Assembly: GCF_043099315.1 (NCBI RefSeq)
Contig: NZ_CP170746.1
Strand: one strand, 5' to 3'
Source of the DNA: Chlorogloeopsis fritschii
Lineage (GTDB): Bacteria; Cyanobacteriota; Cyanobacteriia; Cyanobacteriales; Nostocaceae
DNA length: 64,000 nucleotides
Shown here: positions 24,154 to 32,660 of the stretch, piece after piece
Numbering within the stretch: position 1 is the stretch's first letter
How the letters are laid out: each line of letters opens with the position of its first letter
Made by a program: the position numbers and the translations under genes
Notes under the pieces: generated by a model
Told to the model about the DNA's origin: nothing
Databases searched by the model: none
The model's input: the letters and a program-made list of their open reading frames with translations, nothing else

Positions 24154-26715
24154 GTGACCCAGGAATTTCACCTTTCGGTGACGCCAGTAGGGCAAAGTGA
24201 CTACTTGGTGCGGACAGAGCAAGTCGCGCCTGGGGTGCCATTGGCAGAAGAATTAGTGACTTGGCCTGTAGCTGAATGGTTGAAGGCTGCTGGACATTTG
24301 ATGAACGATCCTTTGAAGTCAATGTTGCAGGGAGATGCGATCGCACTCAATGTCAACTTGGTGGCATTAGGTCAGCAACTTTATAACACACTGTTTCAAG
24401 GCACTCTCAGAGATAGTTGGATTACTGCCCAGGGTATCGCTCAAAATCACCAACAAGTACTGCGCTTGCGTTTGGGACTAAAAGATACCAGGTTAGCACG
24501 TCTGCCTTGGGAAGTAATGCACGCAGGCGATCGCCCCATAGCAACAGGCCCTTACATCGCTTTTTCACGTTATCAAAGTGGGATGAATGGGGTATCGAGG
24601 CTACCATCCACAAATATGCCCATACCTCTAGAAGAAGGTGGAATCAGAGTATTGATGATTGTTTCTTCTCCCACAGATCAAGTTCGATTAAATTTGCTTA
24701 AACAAGAAGCGATCAAGCTGCAAGAGGAGCTTCACCGTCAATCACCGCGTATTAGCGAAACTGGCCATTTTCTGCCGAGAATTGAACTTACTTTACTGGA
24801 ACAACCGGGGCGGGAGGAATTAACACAAGCCCTAGAACAAGGAAGGTTCCATGTTCTCCACTACTCCGGTCATAGTAATGTTGGTTCTAATGGCGGTGAA
24901 ATTTATCTTGTCAGTAGGAGAACTGGCTTAACAGAAATTCTCAGTGGTGATGATTTAGCTGGTTTGCTTGTTAATAATAATATTCAAATAGCTGTATTTA
25001 ACTCCTGCTTGGGAGCATACCCAGCCACTGCTAACCTACAGGGAGAAACAGGCGAACGTAACTTGACGGAAAGTTTGGTAAAGCAGGGCATTAGAGGCGT
25101 TTTGGCAATGTCAGAGCGCATTCCCGATGAAGTAGCGCTGACACTTACACAATTGTTTTATCGGAATCTTGCCCAAGGATATCCAGTGGATTTGTGTGTC
25201 AGTCGAGTGCGCCAAGGATTAATTTCTGCCTATGGTTCGCACCAGCTGTATTGGGCACTACCAATTTTATATCTCCAGCGTGAGTTTGACGGTTATCTCA
25301 ACCCAGAAATTTATTTACCCCAAATGGGGCAGTTCTATAATGAGTACGATCCGACTCTAAGCTCCACCTCAACTATATTCTCGACAAGGGCAGATGATGT
25401 CGATATGCCTTTACCCATTGATGAATTTATGCCTCCGGGTTTGGCAGATGATTCTTCTGAGGAGGATTGGTTAGGTGAAGATACTTGGGGCGATTTAGTA
25501 GATGAAATTGAGTATGACGATCCGGGCTATGCAGAAGATTCTGCGATAGTTTCCGATCTGTTGCGCGAACTTGAGCAATCAACGGTTGCAAATGAGGAAA
25601 CAGCGATCGCACCGGAAGTAACGCAGCACGTTGAGAAAGATAATATTGACAAAAAAGAGGTTTCAGAAGAGATAAAATCGCCAGATTGTGATGATAGCAG
25701 TAGTTTGCGGGGAGAGCTAACAGAGGAAACTGGTAAAGCCAAGCAAGTTGAGACAGAACGTCATGTATTGGTGAATGATGCCAACTTACCAAGAAATTCG
25801 CAGAATTCTTCTCCATCAACTCATGTTACCCCATCCCAAAAAACTAATTCACAACGACGTCCTCAAAGTCGGTTTTGGTCTAAAGTTGGGGTTGTAGGAG
25901 TAAGTGCGATCGCAGCAGTTATCGGTTTAAGTTTGTGGAACAATCAACAAAAGTCAAAATCACCCGATCTACCCTTAACTTCTACTGCCCAGTCTCAACC
26001 TAGCCTAAATTCCTCTGAACGTAATTTAAAGACAGAGGAAACCGGAATTGTTACAGCCTATGCGATCGAAAAAGTAAGCAAAGGAGACTTGCAAAATGGG
26101 CTGGTAGCTGTGGAAGAACTACTAAATCGTAATGCTCTTTCTAATGCTAAAGCGGCTCTGGCTCTAGTTCCTAATAGTAAAATTGACGATCCATCTGTGA
26201 ACTTTTTCAAGGGGCGGTTAGCGTGGCAATCGGTGCAAACAGGAGATAAAAACTATAGTATTGATGATGCCCGCCGTTATTGGGAAAGTGCTGTCAAAGC
26301 TGAACCAGATTCGCTTTTATATGCTAATGCCTTAGGTTTTGCTTACTATGCAGAAGGTAATATTAATCGTGCTAATGATGCTTGGTTCAAGGCGTTGAAT
26401 GCAGCTATCAAACAACAAAATACATCTGCCAGTGCCATAGCACCCACACCAAAAGAAGTTAATCACGATGCTTTAACTGCCTATGCTGGTTTAGCTATTG
26501 GACTGTATAAATCTGCTCTTAGCCAACCAGTTTCTAAACGAGAGCGATATTTTAATGAAGCAATCAAGCTACGCCAAATGGTAGTCAAAGACGATCCAAG
26601 TCATTTTCAACTTAATAAATTAGCCAACAATTGGCTATGGCCAGAGCAAGCAATCACAGATTGGAAATCTCTCCTTCAGCTACCTTCTCCCCCATCTCAA
26701 GAAGGAGAATCATAA
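24154..26715 (+). CDS. hetF: heterocyst differentiation protein HetF (CHAT-domain peptidase-like)
   Basis: An 853-residue protein. Start chosen at GTG 24154 (MTQEFHLSVTPVGQ...) with AGGAGAA 7 bp before it; the upstream TTG reading adds an unlikely 8 residues. Residues ~60-375 form a CHAT (caspase-like) domain. The His is in HVLHYSGHSN (His236/His240) and the Cys in VFNSCLGAYP (Cys285). An acidic low-complexity linker (about 410-560) precedes one membrane helix (about 575-595). A TPR-like helical C-terminus (RRYWESAVKAEPDSLLYANA) follows. In Nostoc, HetF is needed for heterocyst formation and normal HetR turnover and acts as a caspase-like protease (established knowledge). The gene is intact and follows the NsiR1 array as in PCC 7120. 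Confidence 0.9.
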   Translation: MTQEFHLSVTPVGQSDYLVRTEQVAPGVPLAEELVTWPVAEWLKAAGHLMNDPLKSMLQGDAIALNVNLVALGQQLYNTLFQGTLRDSWITAQGIAQNHQQVLRLRLGLKDTRLARLPWEVMHAGDRPIATGPYIAFSRYQSGMNGVSRLPSTNMPIPLEEGGIRVLMIVSSPTDQVRLNLLKQEAIKLQEELHRQSPRISETGHFLPRIELTLLEQPGREELTQALEQGRFHVLHYSGHSNVGSNGGEIYLVSRRTGLTEILSGDDLAGLLVNNNIQIAVFNSCLGAYPATANLQGETGERNLTESLVKQGIRGVLAMSERIPDEVALTLTQLFYRNLAQGYPVDLCVSRVRQGLISAYGSHQLYWALPILYLQREFDGYLNPEIYLPQMGQFYNEYDPTLSSTSTIFSTRADDVDMPLPIDEFMPPGLADDSSEEDWLGEDTWGDLVDEIEYDDPGYAEDSAIVSDLLRELEQSTVANEETAIAPEVTQHVEKDNIDKKEVSEEIKSPDCDDSSSLRGELTEETGKAKQVETERHVLVNDANLPRNSQNSSPSTHVTPSQKTNSQRRPQSRFWSKVGVVGVSAIAAVIGLSLWNNQQKSKSPDLPLTSTAQSQPSLNSSERNLKTEETGIVTAYAIEKVSKGDLQNGLVAVEELLNRNALSNAKAALALVPNSKIDDPSVNFFKGRLAWQSVQTGDKNYSIDDARRYWESAVKAEPDSLLYANALGFAYYAEGNINRANDAWFKALNAAIKQQNTSASAIAPTPKEVNHDALTAYAGLAIGLYKSALSQPVSKRERYFNEAIKLRQMVVKDDPSHFQLNKLANNWLWPEQAITDWKSLLQLPSPPSQEGES

Positions 26716-26933
26716 GCTATTGCTGCTACTATAATGCCTGCTACCCATTTGTAGGATCATCAAAGCAAAATTAGGCTCGAAGAGTCTTCTAAATTTGCTA
26801 CGAGAATCTTGCTTGTGATTTGAAGATTGTTGCGTCAATTATTGCATCAAATATGTTACCAAACAAGCTTAGACGCGGTAATATATGAGGGTAAATTTTT
26901 CTGTAGCTGCAATAACTTTTTGGGGCAACAAAG

Positions 26934-27797
26934 ATGAGTCAAGCAGCAGAGGCAAGGGCAGATATTCTAACGCTAAGTACAACAGACAGACAGTACTGGT
27001 ACGAACAAGGCAAGCAGTTCGACAATCAAGAGCTTTATGAAGAAGCAATTGTATGTTACGACAAAGCTTTAGCAGATTGTCTAGATGGCTACTGGATTTG
27101 GTACGACAGAGGCAGCGTTTTACGGGAACTAGGTGAATATGAACAGGCGGTAGCTAGTTTTGAGCGAGCATTGATAGTACGCCCTAATGATTATTGGGCT
27201 TTGTACAATCAAGGCTGTATTTTGTTAGAAGATTTAGATTTGTTTGAAGAAGCGATCGCAAGTTTTGATCGGGCTTTGGAAATACGCCCCAAAGACTACT
27301 GGTCATATTTTCGTCGAGGAGACGCCAAACGTCAATTAGGGCGTTACGAAGAGGCGATCGCTGATTACGATTTAGCTTTATCGATTCGTCGTGATGATTA
27401 TTGGGCTTGGTTTCGGCGTGGAGATGCCTTGAGACATTTAGGTCGTTACAATGATGCGATTAAAAGTTACGATGAAGCTTTAGCGATAGAACCAGATGAT
27501 TTCTGGGCTAATTACAAACTAGCAGATGTTTTGAGATATGTGGAGCGTTATAAAGCGGCGCTGACAAGCTATCAACAAGCAGTTGAAATCAAACCAGATG
27601 ATGAATACGCTTGGTATAACAGTGCTTGCTGTGCAGCTCTATTAGGAAATATCTCATTAGCAACAGAATGCCTTGAGTCTGCACTGCTGATTAATCCTAA
27701 TTTTCAAGCACTGCTGAAAACAGATCCTGATTTAGAAATAATTCGAGAGCAAGGATTGTTAGGAGACTTGCTGCGCGAAACTAATTGTTTATATTGA
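26934..27797 (+). CDS. tetratricopeptide-repeat protein (287 aa)
   Basis: Almost the whole protein is built of about six 34-residue TPR units with unusually regular phrasing: YWxWYxRGxxLRELGEYEQA, AIASFDRALEIRPKDYWSYF, RRGDALRHLGRYNDAIKSYD. A stutter of W at the unit starts (YWIWYD, YWALYN, YWSYFR, YWAWFR, FWANYK, YAWYNS) marks recent repeat expansion. There is no signal or catalytic domain, so it should be a cytoplasmic scaffold. It lies 218 bp after hetF on the same strand; a link to HetF is possible but not shown. Confidence 0.85.
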   Translation: MSQAAEARADILTLSTTDRQYWYEQGKQFDNQELYEEAIVCYDKALADCLDGYWIWYDRGSVLRELGEYEQAVASFERALIVRPNDYWALYNQGCILLEDLDLFEEAIASFDRALEIRPKDYWSYFRRGDAKRQLGRYEEAIADYDLALSIRRDDYWAWFRRGDALRHLGRYNDAIKSYDEALAIEPDDFWANYKLADVLRYVERYKAALTSYQQAVEIKPDDEYAWYNSACCAALLGNISLATECLESALLINPNFQALLKTDPDLEIIREQGLLGDLLRETNCLY

Positions 27798-27890
27798 TGT
27801 TTGCTTAACTCTGCTCATGTCAATCTTGTCTGTAAGCAGTAGATCTCGGTAATGTACCAATTGAAAGCATTGGATTAACAAGTTATTGCT

Positions 27891-28256
27891 ATGACGAATA
27901 ATGTCCTTGGACAACCATTACAGATTTGTTGCACCTCGCCAATGACAGGCTTTTATCGAGATGGAATATGTAATACAGGTGCGGGTGATATTGGTGCTCA
28001 TGTTGTCTGCGCACAACTCACAGAAGAATTCCTGGCATTTACCAAGTCAAGGGGAAACGATTTGAGTACACCCATGCCCATGTTTGATTTTCCAGGTTTA
28101 AAACCAGGCGATCGCTGGTGTTTGTGCGCCTCTCGTTGGAAGGAAGCACTAGATGCTGGAGTTGCACCACCTGTAATTTTGTCAGCAACTCACGCATCAG
28201 CTTTGGAATACGCTTCTTTAGATGAATTGAAGCAATACGCTCTCGATGAAGCATAA
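27891..28256 (+). CDS. DUF2237 family protein
   Basis: A 121-residue protein with the DUF2237 signature: NVLGQPLQICCTSPMTGFYR, then DICNTGAGDIGAHVVC-type and GDRWCLCASRWKEAL. Several conserved cysteines (CC, C, C, WCLC) suggest metal or redox chemistry, but the family has no known function. There is no signal peptide. Two hairpin terminators follow at 28299 and 28352, so it is probably a single-gene transcript. Confidence 0.88.
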   Translation: MTNNVLGQPLQICCTSPMTGFYRDGICNTGAGDIGAHVVCAQLTEEFLAFTKSRGNDLSTPMPMFDFPGLKPGDRWCLCASRWKEALDAGVAPPVILSATHASALEYASLDELKQYALDEA

Positions 28257-28298
28257 GTAAGTAGAACATCAGAATAAACGTAAAATTTGCCCTGTAAC

Positions 28299-28326
28299 AT
28301 TCCCAACTTTTGAGAGAAGTGGGAAT
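28299..28326 (+). terminator. intrinsic terminator after the DUF2237 gene
   Basis: ATTCCCAACTT pairs with AAGTGGGAAT (one bulged A) around a short loop, followed by CTATGTTTTTG. It lies 43 bp after the stop. Confidence 0.7.
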
Positions 28327-28351
28327 CTATGTTTTTGTTTACTTATTAAAA

Positions 28352-28375
28352 AACCTCAGCTTCTCAACTGAGGTT
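28352..28375. terminator. second, bidirectional intrinsic terminator
   Basis: AACCTCAG/CTGAGGTT is a perfect 8-bp stem flanked by A5 on one side and T6 on the other, so it can stop transcripts from both strands. It insulates the DUF2237 gene from the insertion sequence that follows. Confidence 0.85.
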
Positions 28376-28495
28376 TTTTCCAGAATAAGGCCATATTCAG
28401 TTTGTTAGCTTGATCAAAAAGAAGCCCCGCGCTCTAACGCTTCGTTGAGCGACGGGATGAATTTTTGGGCGATGACGAATTGACCCACAATCAAA

Positions 28496-28675
28496 TCAAT
28501 CCTGTGGATTGACAGAACAGAGGGTCGATGAGGAGTCGCCATTTTTTATGTTTGGTAGCGTGTCGATAAGTTCCTCAATCACTTGAGTCATCGTTTTATC
28601 GGCGTGTGCTGCATAATTTTGCAACCGTCCCAATCGTCTTTCTGAAATTCTTATTTTTAACGATTTGTTTTTCAT
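28496..28675 (-). CDS. small ribbon-helix-helix DNA-binding protein inside the TnpB element
   Basis: A 59-residue protein from the ATG at 28675. KNKSLKIRISERRLGRLQNY followed by AAHADKTMTQVIEELIDTLP is the beta-helix-helix pattern of Arc/CopG-type RHH repressors: a short basic strand with alternating residues, then two amphipathic helices. It is divergent from tnpB, 65 bp apart, so both promoters share one spacer. That is the place for an autoregulator of tnpB or an antitoxin-like control. The in-frame TTG at 28687 is a less likely start. Function inferred from fold and position. Confidence 0.65.
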   Translation of the reverse strand: MKNKSLKIRISERRLGRLQNYAAHADKTMTQVIEELIDTLPNIKNGDSSSTLCSVNPQD

Positions 28676-28739
28676 GTGTACCCCCAACGTTCATGCATTC
28701 ATGTTATACTACTTATAGGTCGATAGCAAAAACAAAGTA

Positions 28740-29912
28740 ATGAAAACCTCATACCAATACAAAATCAAGCCAACTAAACAGCAAGCAGAGAAGATAGATA
28801 AAACGCTGGAAATGTTACGTTGTCAATATAATTATTTGCTTGCTCAAAGGTTTGACTGGTATGAAATGAATCGCTGTCCTCTTGATAGATGTCCCTTAAT
28901 TTGTTACATACCAGAATTAAAAGAGCAACCTCACTACTACAACCAAAAAGCATCTTTAGTTCAGCTTAAAATAGATAGACCGTGGTACAAAGAGATTCAC
29001 TCACAAGTATTACAGGAAGTTCCTAAGAAAGTTGAACTAGCTTTTGATAGATGGTTAAAAGGTGATATTAACGGCAAAAAATCTGGTAGACCTAGATTCA
29101 AAGGCAAAGGTCAATACAAAACTTTTACCTATACTCAATTTAAGCGCCATCATTTTACCAATAACAAAATCACGCTATCAAAAATTGGGGATATTAAAGT
29201 AATTGTTCATCGCCCAATCCCAGACGGTTTTGATATTAAAACCGTATCTGTTACCAAGAAAGCAGATGGTTATTATGTCACTTTCAGCCTTGATGACAAA
29301 ACAGTTCCCACAATTAAACCTGACTTTAACCCTGACAATATTGTTGGTATTGATGTTGGGTTGATTGATTTCTATGTGGCATCTGACAATACTAGAGTTG
29401 CCGCACCAAAGTATTTACGCAAAACTGAACGTAAATTAAAATCAGCACAGCGTAAGGTATCCAGACGTAAAAAAGGTTCTAATCGACGTCAAAAAGCCAT
29501 TCAAAAATTGGCTAAACAGCACAAAAAAGTTGCTGATACCCGCAAAGATTTTCACTTTAAAACAGCCAAATCATTGCTTGATAAGTATGATGTTGTTGCT
29601 GTTGAAAAGCTGAATATCAAAGGACTAACTAAAACAAGATTGGCTAAAAGTATTAATGATACTGGTTGGAGTCAGTTTTTGACCATACTTTCTAACAAAG
29701 CCGAAAATGCTGGTTTGAAGGTAATAGCTGTCAATCCAAACGGCACTAGCCAAGAATGTTCTAACTGTGGTCACAAAGTTCAAAAGCAGTTATCTCAAAG
29801 AATGCACAATTGCCATGTTTGTCATTCAAGTCTGTGCAGGGATTTGAACGCTGCTATCAACATAAAGAACCGTGGGGCGCACGGTCTTAAAGCTCAATTC
29901 ATGTCTTCATAG
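28740..29912 (+). CDS. tnpB: RNA-guided endonuclease TnpB (OrfB), intact, second lineage
   Basis: A 390-residue TnpB that is clearly different in sequence from the copy at 13912. RuvC residues Asp205 (GIDVGLIDF), Glu289 (VAVEKLNIKG) and Asp368 (CRDLNAAINI) are present, with the four-Cys finger CSNCG...CHVC. An N-terminal KTSYQYKIKPTKQQAEKIDK strand-helix region is typical of OrfB. The stop is 13 bp before the right-end hairpin, so a guide RNA made from the gene end and hairpin is plausible. Start at ATG 28740; no strong ribosome site. Confidence 0.9.
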   Translation: MKTSYQYKIKPTKQQAEKIDKTLEMLRCQYNYLLAQRFDWYEMNRCPLDRCPLICYIPELKEQPHYYNQKASLVQLKIDRPWYKEIHSQVLQEVPKKVELAFDRWLKGDINGKKSGRPRFKGKGQYKTFTYTQFKRHHFTNNKITLSKIGDIKVIVHRPIPDGFDIKTVSVTKKADGYYVTFSLDDKTVPTIKPDFNPDNIVGIDVGLIDFYVASDNTRVAAPKYLRKTERKLKSAQRKVSRRKKGSNRRQKAIQKLAKQHKKVADTRKDFHFKTAKSLLDKYDVVAVEKLNIKGLTKTRLAKSINDTGWSQFLTILSNKAENAGLKVIAVNPNGTSQECSNCGHKVQKQLSQRMHNCHVCHSSLCRDLNAAINIKNRGAHGLKAQFMSS

Positions 29913-29962
29913 AAGAGTCATTGAGAAGCCCACGCTGTATGCTTTCATCAGCGTTGGGTACG

Positions 29963-30307
29963 TCACTGAGAATCCGATGCATCGGCTTCTACTACTTGCA
30001 AAGACTTTTCAAGCTCCATTCGCTGTTCAGCATTACGCAAAAAGTAACCATTCATCATTGCAGAAGCCAAAAGTCTTCCCAGGTTATCCCGATTAGTGGT
30101 AATCAACACATTAAAGTTTTCTGAAGGTAAACCACCCAACATATTTATTATTGTGTGTTCGATTGCCTGCAATACTTCCGGCGAAGTTGGCTTAGACAGT
30201 TGAGCAACTGTTTCGGGACTCATGGATTTGACGTATTGCCAAAGTAAGTTGCTGCTTAATACCTCACTGCCAAAAGATTCTGGGCTGTGGTTAGACAGAT
30301 TATTCAC
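29963..30307 (-). CDS. DUF760 domain protein (114 aa)
   Basis: The central region LLWQYVKSMSPETVAQLSKP followed by EVLQAIEHTIINMLGGLPSE and NRDNLGRLLASAMMNGYFLRNAEQRMELE is the DUF760 pattern found in cyanobacteria and chloroplasts, there in a plant protein family of unknown biochemical role. There is no membrane segment. The stop codon touches the right end of TnpB element 2, so the last few residues may have been redefined by the insertion, although the DUF760 core is complete. Confidence 0.8.
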   Translation of the reverse strand: MNNLSNHSPESFGSEVLSSNLLWQYVKSMSPETVAQLSKPTSPEVLQAIEHTIINMLGGLPSENFNVLITTNRDNLGRLLASAMMNGYFLRNAEQRMELEKSLQVVEADASDSQ

Positions 30308-30716
30308 GGTAGTATGGATACGCTCTTACACAACTCTTATTAATAAATTTACCAACTTCTTTGCTTAAGAATAGTGAGCTTAACCGAACCAAAAAATGAC
30401 GGTTTATTCTACAAATATCCGTCTTAAATAGGGGCTAGAGACTAGGGTCTAGGGGCTAGAGAAAAGAGATTTTCATTCCCTCGTTGTGTGATTTAATCAC
30501 ATAACTGTCTTGCACCAGTTGCTTGATGACAAATTCTGTAAGGTGGGCACTTTTAAGCTTTTGTCCAAAACCTGATTTTTACGTTTTTTCCAGTGCACAC
30601 CCTACGGTTATTTATAAATTCTACAAATTAATACAGTGTGAATAAACACAATTATGAAGGTTATTGGTTATTAGCTATTTATTATTCACTCTAACCAATA
30701 ACCTACAACTCAATCC
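30308..30716. repeat. intergenic region with second TGTGATTTAATCACA repeat
   Basis: 30452-30510 repeats the sequence at 5599-5665, including GGGGCTAGAGAAAAGAGATT and the TGTGATTTAATCACA palindrome (30487-30501). The rest is AT-rich upstream space of the DUF760 gene. No gene recognised. Confidence 0.6.
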
Positions 30717-30884
30717 TTAGAATCCTACAATTCCGTAATAGCCACTGATAGCCAGAATGATAATTACTAAAATTCCTACGATCAGGCTAATCGAAAATTG
30801 AACCGATGTTTTTTGATTGAGTTCTTGTTTGCTTTCACCCTGGTTTGGGGTGTTACTGGGATTGTTAGTTTTGTCTGTTGCCAT
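30717..30884 (-). CDS. small single-pass membrane protein (55 aa)
   Basis: A complete reading frame with ATG at 30884 and TAA at 30717-30719. The first 28 residues are polar (MATDKTNNPSNTPNQGESKQ). Then one strong membrane helix (about 31-47, ISLIVGILVIIILAISG) leads to a short YYGIVGF end. This layout, a soluble Asn/Gln-rich head with one C-terminal helix, is typical of small thylakoid or plasma-membrane subunits in cyanobacteria. I do not recognise the family and the ribosome site is poor. The compositional contrast with the surrounding spacer supports a real gene. Confidence 0.6.
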   Translation of the reverse strand: MATDKTNNPSNTPNQGESKQELNQKTSVQFSISLIVGILVIIILAISGYYGIVGF

Positions 30885-31181
30885 GGCTTTTGTTGTTGGT
30901 GCCTATTTATTACTTAGTTTGCTCCAACTATCAGAAACTACATCTAGCTTGCGGACTACAACCATTGTCTGGTTTAACTCAAGATAGAGATATTTATATC
31001 TTGCATCTAAGCTCTTGTACGCCAAAAAATAAATTTCAAAGGCTGCAAAGTTAAAGTCTACTCAAGTAGACTGGATAAGGTTTTTAGTCACTTTTAACGA
31101 ACAGTAGCTCTAAGCCTGGTATTTCAGTTGACTCATAACAAATAACCCATGACAAATGACTAACTACTAACCATTTTCAAT

Positions 31182-32213
31182 TTATACCGTTTCCTGAATT
31201 TGCAGGCGGATAGTTCGTTCTCCAACACTACCAAGTTGCAATTCCATCACTTCGCTACCTAAAGGTTCTAAGCAATTCAACAGCGATCGCAACTGCGGCG
31301 TACTCGCACCAGTATCTACGTAAAGCCGATCTGCTAAATTGCCGATCCGTTTCCAAGTCATGTACAATTTGCCAATTGTTTGCTCTAGCTGTGATGCTTG
31401 ATTTACCAAGTCAGCAGCAATGCTTAAACAACCAACTCTTTGTGCCTCTATAAGTGCGGTTTCAATATCAACTTCTTCTTCATTCAAGGCTTGAACTTGA
31501 GCAGCTGCTTTGAGATATTTTGCCAAGCTCCGCGCATCTGCAGTTACCTGTTTAACAGTGTCTACATCAGGATTTTGAGCAATTTCTTTTTGCAGGGATT
31601 TTTGGTGTGACTCTGGTAATTTCTCCATTTCCTTCACCAGAGGCGCTATGTAACGCGGAGGAAGAGCGTTTTCTGCTGCTTTTAGCTTCACTGGTTCGGG
31701 TAACAATTCTGAGGACATTGCTGTCCATTCATCAGTAAGTTGACGTACTTCTCTTCTGGTAATGCGATCGCCTTTTTGTGCAGCTTCACTCACCATTACC
31801 TGCACCTCCGGCGATGATTTGGCGGTTTCTACGAACGCCCGTTTGGAAAAATTGTTGATCGCGTTTGGATCTAGCTTTCCCTCTTCTAAGAGGGTATCCG
31901 CACTATTAGCTAGTTGAATCCAAGCATAAGCCTGACTTTTACTAATCTCCCGTTCTTTTAGCCATTTAAGGAATCCCGTGCCTCGCCCGTCTCCACCCTT
32001 TTTCTCTCGATCTCGGATTGCCCGTAGAATTCGCCCCCGCCAGATTTCGGTTTGTAAATCAAAGCGATCGCACACCTGCCAAGCTATATCCAGTTGCTTT
32101 TGAAATTCGACTTCTGGAATTTCCTCATCCTCTGGATCGGGGAGTTCAAAATCCAAATCTACAGGTTGTTGTAAAGCAGCAGCTATGTGATCGAAATTAT
32201 CGGTTGATTGCAC
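31182..32213 (-). CDS. hypothetical protein, 343 aa, with possible DNA-binding helices
   Basis: Unrecognised. The acidic N-terminus (PDPEDEEIPEVEFQKQLD) is followed by a helical region. There GTGFLKWLKEREISKSQAYAWIQ resembles the helix-turn-helix of DUF3102/ParB-like plasmid and phage proteins. RAFVETAKSSPEVQVMVSEA and ITRREVRQL also resemble that group. The C-terminal third has coiled-coil character (LEQTIGKLYMTWKRIGNLAD). No membrane segments. It may be a DNA-associated regulator; this is inference from local similarity only. Confidence 0.55.
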   Translation of the reverse strand: MQSTDNFDHIAAALQQPVDLDFELPDPEDEEIPEVEFQKQLDIAWQVCDRFDLQTEIWRGRILRAIRDREKKGGDGRGTGFLKWLKEREISKSQAYAWIQLANSADTLLEEGKLDPNAINNFSKRAFVETAKSSPEVQVMVSEAAQKGDRITRREVRQLTDEWTAMSSELLPEPVKLKAAENALPPRYIAPLVKEMEKLPESHQKSLQKEIAQNPDVDTVKQVTADARSLAKYLKAAAQVQALNEEEVDIETALIEAQRVGCLSIAADLVNQASQLEQTIGKLYMTWKRIGNLADRLYVDTGASTPQLRSLLNCLEPLGSEVMELQLGSVGERTIRLQIQETV

Positions 32214-32384
32214 GGCTGGGAAAGTAATTAATGTATGCGACGGCTTATTATTACATAATCTTGTAATTTAAAAATCGATATCATTACTGGGTTTTACTTG
32301 TCACACTTGCAATACAAGCATGACAGATCGCAAGAAGGCGATCGCAGCTTGCCTTCTTCAATTGGCTAGACGTACCACACGAAT
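32214..32384. other. intergenic region, no gene seen
   Basis: AT-rich upstream space of the 343-aa gene with one HIP1 site. It runs into a decayed gene fragment. Confidence 0.5.
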
Positions 32385-32510
32385 CAGTTTTCCTTGTAAA
32401 GTTCCCTCTGCTGTCACAGTTAATATCGAGCGTTCTTAGCTGATGGCAAATGCCAATACCTCCTCATCAGGTATACCTAGCTCTGCATTGCCTGCTTCTT
32501 GCAACGGGAT
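32385..32510 (-). pseudogene. remnant of a DUF5615-type (PIN-like) toxin
   Basis: The minus strand reads LQEAGNAELGIPDEEVLAFA, then IS, a stop, and ERSILTV. I recall the phrase EAGNA..GIPDEEVLAFA..QERAILT from DUF5615 toxins, so a CAA-to-TAA change at 32436-32438 probably replaced the Gln. The fragment lacks the N-terminal LLDE motif. The rest of the spacer (32521-32660) ends in short CCTGT-type repeats. Confidence 0.4.
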
Positions 32511-32660
32511 GTAAATCCTCTAATGTATTGGAAGGCAGTATTTACAATTTTATCAAGGGTGCAAGGAGTATCGCACTCTTGGGATGAGGATAGGATACAG
32601 GGGACAGATTAGTTCAACTTTACCTGTTCCCCGTAACCTGTACCCTGTTACCTACTTTAC

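Larger units (their letters stand above)
28421..29966 (+). mobile_element. IS200/IS605-family element with TnpB and a divergent RHH gene (element 2)
   Basis: The left hairpin GAAGCCCCGCGCTCTAACGC...GAGCGACGGGATGAA (28421-28460) and the right hairpin GAAGCCCACGCTGTATGCTT...CAGCGTTGGGTACGTCA (29925-29966) are alike and in the same orientation, as the paired ends of IS200/IS605 elements are. Between them lie a minus-strand ribbon-helix-helix gene and a plus-strand tnpB. No tnpA. The right end abuts the stop codon of the DUF760 gene. Confidence 0.6.
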
